Shown here: positions 57,291 to 64,000 of the stretch, one piece after another
How the letters are laid out: each line of letters begins with the position of its first letter
How positions within the stretch are numbered: position 1 is the first letter of the stretch
Origin: Celoporthe dispersa
Lineage: Eukaryota; Ascomycota; Sordariomycetes; Diaporthales; Cryphonectriaceae
DNA: 64,000 bases
Assembly: GCA_016584495.1 (NCBI GenBank)
Contig: WAID01000011.1
Coordinates: forward strand, 1 to 64,000
Reading direction: 5' to 3'
Program-made: the position numbers and the translations under genes
The notes under the pieces: generated by a model
The model's input: only the letters and a program-made list of their open reading frames with translations
What the model was told of the DNA's origin: nothing
The model's database searches: none

Positions 57291-60114
57291 ATGTCTGCCA
57301 CTCGGAAACGTCTATCTTGTGACCGATGTCACGCCCAAAAGTTACGCTGTCCGCGGAATTCCACCGACAATGCGGAAAGCTGCGGGAGATGCCTGCGCCA
57401 TGGCGCCAAGTGCGTGTACAGCGTGGCACTGCCCAAGGGCCGCCCTCGATCAAAACCTGGGTCTTCTACACACGAGACCCCGGCACGGCACTCTACGCTC
57501 GCCGAATATAGCAATGATACCATCTTGCCAGAAAATATGGTGAGTTCCTGTCTGTCCATCCTCAAACCGAACCCCGTGACAGGGCACGGAGTGAGTGAGT
57601 TCTGTACTGAGGCCAGAGCAAGATACAAAAGCAGGGAGTGTGTCTGGACGATGCTGTGCATCTCTCGCCTGGCTCCTTTCAGCGCAATGCGGCCATGCTT
57701 GACGAATTTTTCACTTTTCAGCCGTTGTCGTCGAGAAGCCAGGATTATCTGCAAGGCCCTGACGACATATCCGTGGGCGTCAACTTCCTAGACTGCTCAC
57801 CCATCCAATCAATGTCATGGCATGATCGGCTTCAAGGATATACCGAATCTACACAGCCCTTGACCGTAGGCTTGCCGTCTCCCGAAGATGGATCGGTCCG
57901 GTCCGGGAAGGAAGGAGAACAGCAACCATTGGGCTCCATGGGCACAGGCCCTGCTTGGCAAAATAATCCATGCCCCTACGTCGAGAAATCCTTCTGGGGT
58001 CGCATTGAGAGCCAGGTAATTCCCGGGCGGCACATCAATGTGTAGTTGCTCGCTAACTTACACATTCAAGGAGCCACTATGCATCCCGTTTACACGCGAC
58101 TCCCATATTCCTACTCCAGAATCGATGCGACGTACCGGATATTCTCACACCGAGGCTGACTTGCTCGACCTAATTGAAGACATCCCTAGCAAGACAATTT
58201 GTGACACCTTCATACAATCATTCATTTCTACCATTTACCCTCTCCATCCGCTCGTTGATCTCCCTACTTTATGCGCAGACTACAGTGTCCTGTGGGACAT
58301 ACGCGCTCAAAAGCCCCGGAGCTGGAAATCCGAATATCCCTCTCAAGATCCCAGCGTTATCACCGTCCTATTTGCTGTTCTATACTGCGGTGCTGTCGCA
58401 ACCCCGGCCAGTCTTTGGTGGAGATCTCCAGCATTGAGAAATGCCGACATGTCAACGCTGATCGATGGGCTGAAAACCGTGTGCAACAAGGCGCTCGATC
58501 GGTTTCGCCATCCCAGAGACACCACGCTGAACACTTTCACCGCTTCTCTCCTTCACCATTGTTTTCATGCGCTCGATCATACCGCCGCCCAAACTCAGTC
58601 ATTTGTGAGCATAGCGGTTCGCACGGCACAATGCATGGGGCTTCACCGAGATTGTGCGACGCCGGGCCTCGATGCGACCACGCAAGAACTACGACGACGC
58701 ATCTGGTGGTATGTGGTCTGGCTGGACGTCCAGTGTTCGCTCCGGTACGGCTGGCAGATGCAATGTGGAGCTGAGGGCTACCAGTGGGACGTAAAGGCGT
58801 TGTGTGATCCAGCGCTAGAGGCTGCGGGAGAGGCTCGGCCTGTGGTTACACAACCTTCCTCAAGGTCGAACTTGCATGAGCATTGGTTGCCTTTACGCTT
58901 CGCACTGGGGATGGCCGAGGTGGCTAGCTTTCTGCATGCGCTGTTTCATCGGGTAAATAGCTGCCATGAGTTTGGACAAGCAGATCTCGACGTCCATCTC
59001 AGGCGGTATAAGAAGCTGCACACCAAGCTAGCTATGATCATTGCTACCTTAGAGGCCGCAAATATCCATGGTCAGGGTCAAGTACAGAGCCACGTGTCCT
59101 CTGACTTTCTCATGTCAAGCTATGAATCTCTCCATGCTAGCGACGAGCAACCCGCTGCCTTCGTCCCATGGGCCAGCACTACTCTCATAGCATTGGCCAA
59201 GGGGTCTTTGATGCTGCTACAGAAGGCGTTTCTCGGCCATGCCAGCCTCACATCACAACAAGGCCAAATGCTGTGGACGAGGTAAATTATATGTCCCTCT
59301 TTTCTTTTTTTCTTCTTTTTCTTGCCTACCGGCGAATCGATATTCGGTGTGTAGTCGCTAATATCTCACACAACAGTACCTTCCGGCTGAGTATTGACGT
59401 TGCCATTCATGTCCATGAGATTGTGCAACTAGCAAGGTCCTCGACACAATTATGGTTTGTTAAGACCAGTATTGCCCCCTTCGCTTTGGCGGCAACCTTC
59501 ATCGTCCTGACCCACCTCAAACATGAGCCCATGGCAGAGCATAGCCAGGAGGCTCTGGAGGTTGTTGACCGGACACTCAGCCTTTTCTCTCTGGTCAAGG
59601 TGTTCCCGAGCATGCAAATGTCGGGCACTTCACCTGCCCTGCCATCTTCGGGAAAGAACTTGACCCAGAATGGCAGTCGCTAAAGGTCATGCGGGCACAA
59701 TTTGATACCACAGCATCGCAGCCTAACTCAGAGCCATACGAGAGCTTCCAGATCTCCGGAGATCAGAGCAAGACGCTGATAAAATTTGGCCTGGGCCCAG
59801 ATAGTGCTGTTTGTGTTCCCCGATCCTTCTCCCTAGATTGGCAACACATGTTTCTAGAGCCTTTACAAGTCCCAGGTGGGCGAAACAGGGCCCCAGAGGT
59901 GGTTCCTCCTCCGTCCTCAATGACACAAGGCAATGAGTCTGCCATTCCATATCTAGGAGCTGCAGCATACCGAGAATCTGAGGACATGCAAGTGGAAAGC
60001 TGGCCCGTGCAAGAGCTGGTACATATGGGTATCTCTTCTAATAGGGCTGCGAGTTCTTCAAATCCTGAGAACATGCAGCAGGATGTACCTTGGTGCTCTT
60101 TTTTCGGCTTATAA
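57291..60114 (+). CDS. Zn2Cys6 transcription factor, metabolite-cluster type
   Basis: Start at 57291 (MSATRKRL), directly followed by CDRCHAQKLRC, then a ten-residue loop, CGRCLRHGAKC and the PKGRPRS linker typical of cluster regulators. Exons: 57291-57539, 57683-58015, 58071-59281, 59377 onward, with introns of 143, 55 and 95 nt. The middle homology region has IQSFISTIYPLHPLVDLPTL, DTTLNTFTASLLHHCFHALD, IAVRTAQCMGLHRDC and ELRRRIWWYVVWLDVQCSL. Near 59640 the frame must shift by one base to continue AIFGKELDPEWQSLK and the polar C-terminus to 60114. Without the shift it stops at 59683. Either way the DNA-binding and regulatory domains are intact. Neighbours suggest control of a secondary-metabolite locus. 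Confidence 0.83.
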
Positions 60115-61646
60115 TATGATGCTCAGATGATTTAGGGCAGGTTTGTTTATGGTTGCTTATGCTTCTAACCTGTTCCGACTTGCGTATAAATGTCGAGAAG
60201 CAGGGATTGTTTGGCACAGCCCATCAGATCTAATCAAGTACTACCCTTGGGCAGCAATGTTGTCAATCGACTGTACTATTAACTTAGATGGGAGTATACG
60301 TCTGTTCACTCAACGGGCTACTCCCCCCTAATTATTATCCAATATTCCCTAATAATTACGAGCTGATATGTAGGATTATTCACGCATAGTAAATATCCTA
60401 GTCTAGTTTTCTAGTGGAGGTCGCAACTACAAGGTTAGATAGGCTGATCTCCTCATCGGTATTGTTGTATTATATGCCGCCTTACTGTGAAACACGCGGG
60501 TTCGGTGAATTTCACTTGGCAGGAAACGAAACAGATCCCAAGGATAACAGGCTGGCGTTTGTAATAACCACTAACCTGCCTTGATGTTGTAAGACGTGCT
60601 TTCATTCGCACCGAATGTGCCTGCCCGCCACCCTCTACTGTATTCTTACTTCTAACGAATCCCTAGGCAGAAGTTCTGGTCACTCTATAGAATAATTATA
60701 AGAATATGGTCAACAGAAGTCGTAGCGCCTGGAGTCGCTATCTCCGTGACTCGCTTCTAAGCTTTGATGCTAAGCTCATCCTGGAGTGACGTGGAGTTCT
60801 AAGTGCCTGTGGGCCTCGAGGACGCTGGAATTATGAGCCCGATGTATCATGTACAGTTCTCCACGACGAGGAAGCTAATAAGAGTATGCAAATTGAGCGG
60901 AGAGAGGGCAGGACATTGCCAAAGCTGACGGACCACTAGAGGCATCTACCGGGGCAGGAATGCACCAAGTGAGACGAACACCGAATTATGGTGTCCAGAT
61001 AGTCTTTTTGAAAACATTCTACTTAACGGAAAGAAAGAAAGAAAAAAGAGGGTGCTACGAGCTGCTGAATCTACACAGCCGGTGAGACTACATGAGTCTG
61101 CTAAGTCAAGACGACATTGACTAGATCACCACACTATGTCAGCATTGTAGCTCTGAAGTCTGCCGGACTACCGAGATCGTCTGTAAACACCTTGCTCAAT
61201 CATTGTGCTTCTCGTGCTGAGAGTCTTCGTGTCTTGCCATAATTTTTACGATGCCTGGAAGCTGGTATATTAGGACTGATAGACATTACCATCGATTAGG
61301 TAGGACCTTATATCAACATACTGTCACGTCCTGCCAATGAAATCTCGATACCGGTTAGATTAGATATACTCTTGCCATCCGTGATATCTTTAGAGCATGT
61401 TCGCGTAGATAGACCTCGCGCTTGGGCGAGAACCAAAAGAGATTCGGCTCGGTATAGTACCGATAACTTGTTTTTCTTCTTCAATATTCTCGTCTTCTTA
61501 CTCGTGTGCGTCTCGTATTAATTAACACATTAGATTGCCTTGCTTGCATTATGCTAACCTATCCTAAACCCTAGATACAACCTCTCCTCGCCCAATTAGT
61601 CGCTCATGGTGAGAGATATCTACCCCACCACCACCCGTGGCATTCG
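60115..61646. other. Intergenic, no gene seen
   Basis: About 1.5 kb between the convergent 3' ends of the regulator and the laccase. Only short frames. No repeat or RNA gene recognised. Confidence 0.45.
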
Positions 61647-63651
61647 TCAGATACCAGCATCCTCCTGGAAATAATCGCCAGGTATGGCGGAGTACTCGTC
61701 CCAGGCGTCGCATACGTCGGTCATGGCGTCGATCTCCTCGGAGGTAAAGACCATGTCGGCGGGCCGCTCGAGCACCTGCACGCCCAGGCCCTGGCTGGAG
61801 TGCCAGGCGATGTGGCAGTGCAGCAGCCAGGTGCCAGGGTTGTCGGTGCGCAAGGCCATGGCCATCCAGCCGCGGCCAGGCCACGAGGCGGTATCGCGGC
61901 GCGGCGGGTTCTGCAGGTTCAGCGGCGAAGACGCCGGGTCGAAGAGGCCGTCGCCGGTGCCCAGCAGCAAGAAGTCATGGCCATGGAGGTGCATCGGGTG
62001 GCTACGGTTGCGGTCCGAGATGTCATTGAAGACAATATAGACCCACGCGTCGGGGGTGTCCGGGGTCTTGTAGGCCATGTAGTCGGCAGGCAGGACGGTG
62101 GCGTTGGTGCCCGCTGCCAGCAGGGCGTTTGTCGGCGCCGACATGTTGGCCCACAGGTAGGTGCCGTTCAGCGTCCACATGAAGCCCTTGGGCAGCGGAA
62201 GCGTGGGGTCCTCGTACAGGTCGAAGACGTCGAGAGTCTCGGCCGGGCCGGCCGTCCACGGGAGATAAGGCACCAGGTTGGCGGCTGGCTCGTCGACGCA
62301 GTTGTCTGGGTAGCCGAGGGCCGGCGAGGTCGTGGTGGGCAGAGCCGTCGAGCCGTTGCCGCCGCCGTACCGTATGATGCCCAGCGTGTTGTTGGCGTAG
62401 TCGTTGGGGCAGCACGAGGTCTGCCATATGGCGCGCAGCCAGTAGTTGCCCGGGTCGGGATCCGCGTTGGCCTCAACGATCACGTCATACCGCTGGCCCA
62501 TGGAGATGGCGACCTGTGAAGCCGTGGGGGCGGCGACAAGTTAGCGACCGGGATGCAACTAGCTGCCCTGCTCCTCGGACTCGGGGCTCGGGCTCGGACA
62601 ACTATTGCTACCTACATTATCCGTTATGTACGGCACAATCGGGACCAGGTCGTTCGCTATAACGGTGAGGTTATGACCGTCGATGGCAAACCGGAAGTTG
62701 GAGTACAGGCCCGTGTTGATGATGCGCATCCGGTAGCGCTTGCCCGCCTCGAAGTGCCACTCGGCGCGGGTTCCGTTGCCGAGGCAGTTGGGGTCGTCGG
62801 AGCCCGTGCAGTTGAATTGGTTCTTGCCGTTGACGAGGGCGCTGGCGAGCGAGGGCGGGCCGTTGGGGAGCCGGGCGTACCACCACATGGCGAAGGGGGA
62901 GATGTGCGACCAGTCTTGAAGGATGACGGTGCCGAGGTCCTCGTCGTAGTTGGCGGTGGCGGGGCCGTGGATGATGATGGGGCCCTGCAGGCCGACCGAG
63001 TACTGCAGGCTGAAGTGGGAGTGGTACCAGGAGGTGCCGTACTGCTCAGCGAACCACCGGTAGGTAAAGCTCTGCCCGGGCGCCTGTGCTCTGCCGCGTC
63101 AGCCGCCGCCGGCGCGAGAGGGTGGGAGGGGATGCTTACGATGGGACACTGCGTGACGCCAGGCACGCCGTCCATGGCATTGTTGTTGAGCTGCCGGACC
63201 CCGTGGAAGTGGATGGACGTCCCGTTGTCCTGCAGCATGTTGGTGACGTGCACCACAACCTCGTCGCCCCAGTCCGCCTCGATCGTTGGGCCGGGGATCG
63301 AGCGGTTAATGGCTATGACATGTTGCAGGTAGCCCTGGTGTGGCGGTCAGAGATCAACGTGAAGAGAAGAGATACCTCCGGCTTGGTGCATCACCACCCG
63401 CTTACATCTGGGGCCATGGTCACATTTTCCACCACAAACCAGTACTCGCGGGTGACGCCGGTGCGCGGCCCTGTACTGTAGTAGTCTGTGTCGATGGAAT
63501 AATCTCCCCAGCATCCTCGGCTGGACGGGCTATTCTCACAAGGCACGGAGATGTTGGACGGGGAGGTCGCCGACAGCAGCAGCGGTGGGGCGAGGGCGAG
63601 GCTGAGGCCCGCCAGGAAGCCGCCGCACGTGAACAAGGACAGGAGCCTCAT
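61647..63651 (-). CDS. Secreted ascomycete laccase (multicopper oxidase)
   Basis: Four exons (63651-63406, 63334-63140, 63083-62616, 62513-61647) join in frame to 591 residues; introns of 71, 56 and 102 nt have GTA(A/G)G..CAG ends. The signal peptide is MRLLSLFTCGGFLAGLSLAL. All four copper-binding signatures are present: HFHGVRQ (~124), WYHSHFSLQYSVG (~166), HPMHLHGHDFLLL (~475) and LLHCHIAWHSSQGLGVQ. The protein ends DAGI, close to the DSGL/DSGI C-terminal plug of ascomycete laccases. Many Asn-X-Ser/Thr sites fit secretion. Laccases oxidise phenols. In metabolite clusters they often couple aromatic polyketides; elsewhere they act on lignin or pigment. Confidence 0.93.
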
Positions 63652-64000
63652 GGTCGTTTGTGATAAGAGGTCGGTCGTTTCAGCTCGACTTGATGCCGCT
63701 CGCTTTGTTTCTCTGGTGACTTCACAGGACCTGCCAGCGTTTCACGGAGCCGCGTCGTCTTAAAAACATCTCCCCAGAGAAAAGGTAGGCTGGTTGGTTC
63801 GTCGCTCAGGGGCCACTCCTCCACACATCATTAGTCTAGAACAAAACAAAAAACAACCGATAACCCCCCCACCCCCCCTTTCTCTCCCAAATAAAAAACC
63901 ACCAAAAGAACCTTGTATCTGCCGACTCTCGGAATGATTCCTGGCGCCCCCTTTGAGAAAGGAGATCCATGCTGGCTGCCGTAATGAGAGACGCGCCATT
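63652..64000. promoter_or_regulatory. Laccase upstream region
   Basis: Contains C- and A-rich tracts (about 63840-63900) that would lie in the promoter or leader of the laccase. No other gene is supported before the window ends. Confidence 0.4.

Noticed and set aside
61800..63332. Open frames of 239 and 259 codons opposite the laccase
   Set aside because: Compositionally biased (Val/Gly/Arg-rich) antisense shadows of the laccase exons.
1..64000. CRISPR arrays, bacterial operons or ribosome binding sites
   Set aside because: Introns and gene families show a fungal nuclear genome, and no regularly spaced repeat array with unique spacers is present.

Overview
The window looks like the left end of a chromosome or contig of a filamentous ascomycete (Pezizomycotina). 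It opens with a C-rich telomere-like array (CCCTAA mixed with CCCTGA). Genes carry short introns of about 50-130 nt with GTRAGT-type donors, CTRAC-like branch points and YAG acceptors. The families present are typical of these fungi: CFEM/Pth11 receptor, HET proteins, eqolisin, Zn2Cys6 regulators, ascomycete laccase and fungal STAND N-terminal domain. I recognised no rRNA gene, tRNA gene, CRISPR array or intact transposon. Species cannot be told from sequence alone.

Layout. 0-18 kb is a subtelomeric zone: the telomere array, a RIP-like decayed coding relic on the minus strand (181-1140), a spliced CFEM-Pth11 receptor gene (1866-4065), a decayed HET gene (5256-6430), a zinc/ankyrin/deaminase gene broken by two single-base shifts (6973-8671), a second HET fragment (about 9.5 kb), and three unrecognised proteins with hydrophobic segments (11.3-17.3 kb). 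18-30 kb carries secreted products: two divergent carboxylesterases, a glutamic peptidase, an alpha-carbonic anhydrase and a small cysteine-rich protein, plus a broken medium-chain dehydrogenase. 30-39 kb is gene-poor and repeat-bearing: a 157-bp tandem repeat, an 85-bp direct repeat, fragments of a regulator and of another dehydrogenase, a second cysteine-rich secreted protein, and a degenerate pseudokinase.

39.7-48 kb is a coherent sugar locus: a Zn2Cys6 regulator, a GH3 beta-glucosidase with PA14 domain, and an MFS sugar transporter. The simplest reading is a beta-glucoside utilisation cluster. 49.7-51.1 kb is an orphan fungal STAND/HeLo-like N-terminal-domain protein. 52-63.7 kb holds a decayed MFS exporter, a bZIP-ankyrin (ToxE-like bANK) protein, a SnoaL-like protein, a Zn2Cys6 regulator and a laccase. 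This mix resembles the tailoring and regulatory edge of a secondary-metabolite cluster, with no backbone synthase in view.

Two kinds of gene damage can be separated. The relic at the left end, the HET gene and the MFS exporter have in-frame stops of the kind made by C-to-T change (RIP-like). At least seven otherwise healthy-looking genes are interrupted by isolated shifts. Nine of the ten shifts look like one missing base, mostly in short homopolymers, which may be assembly error rather than decay.
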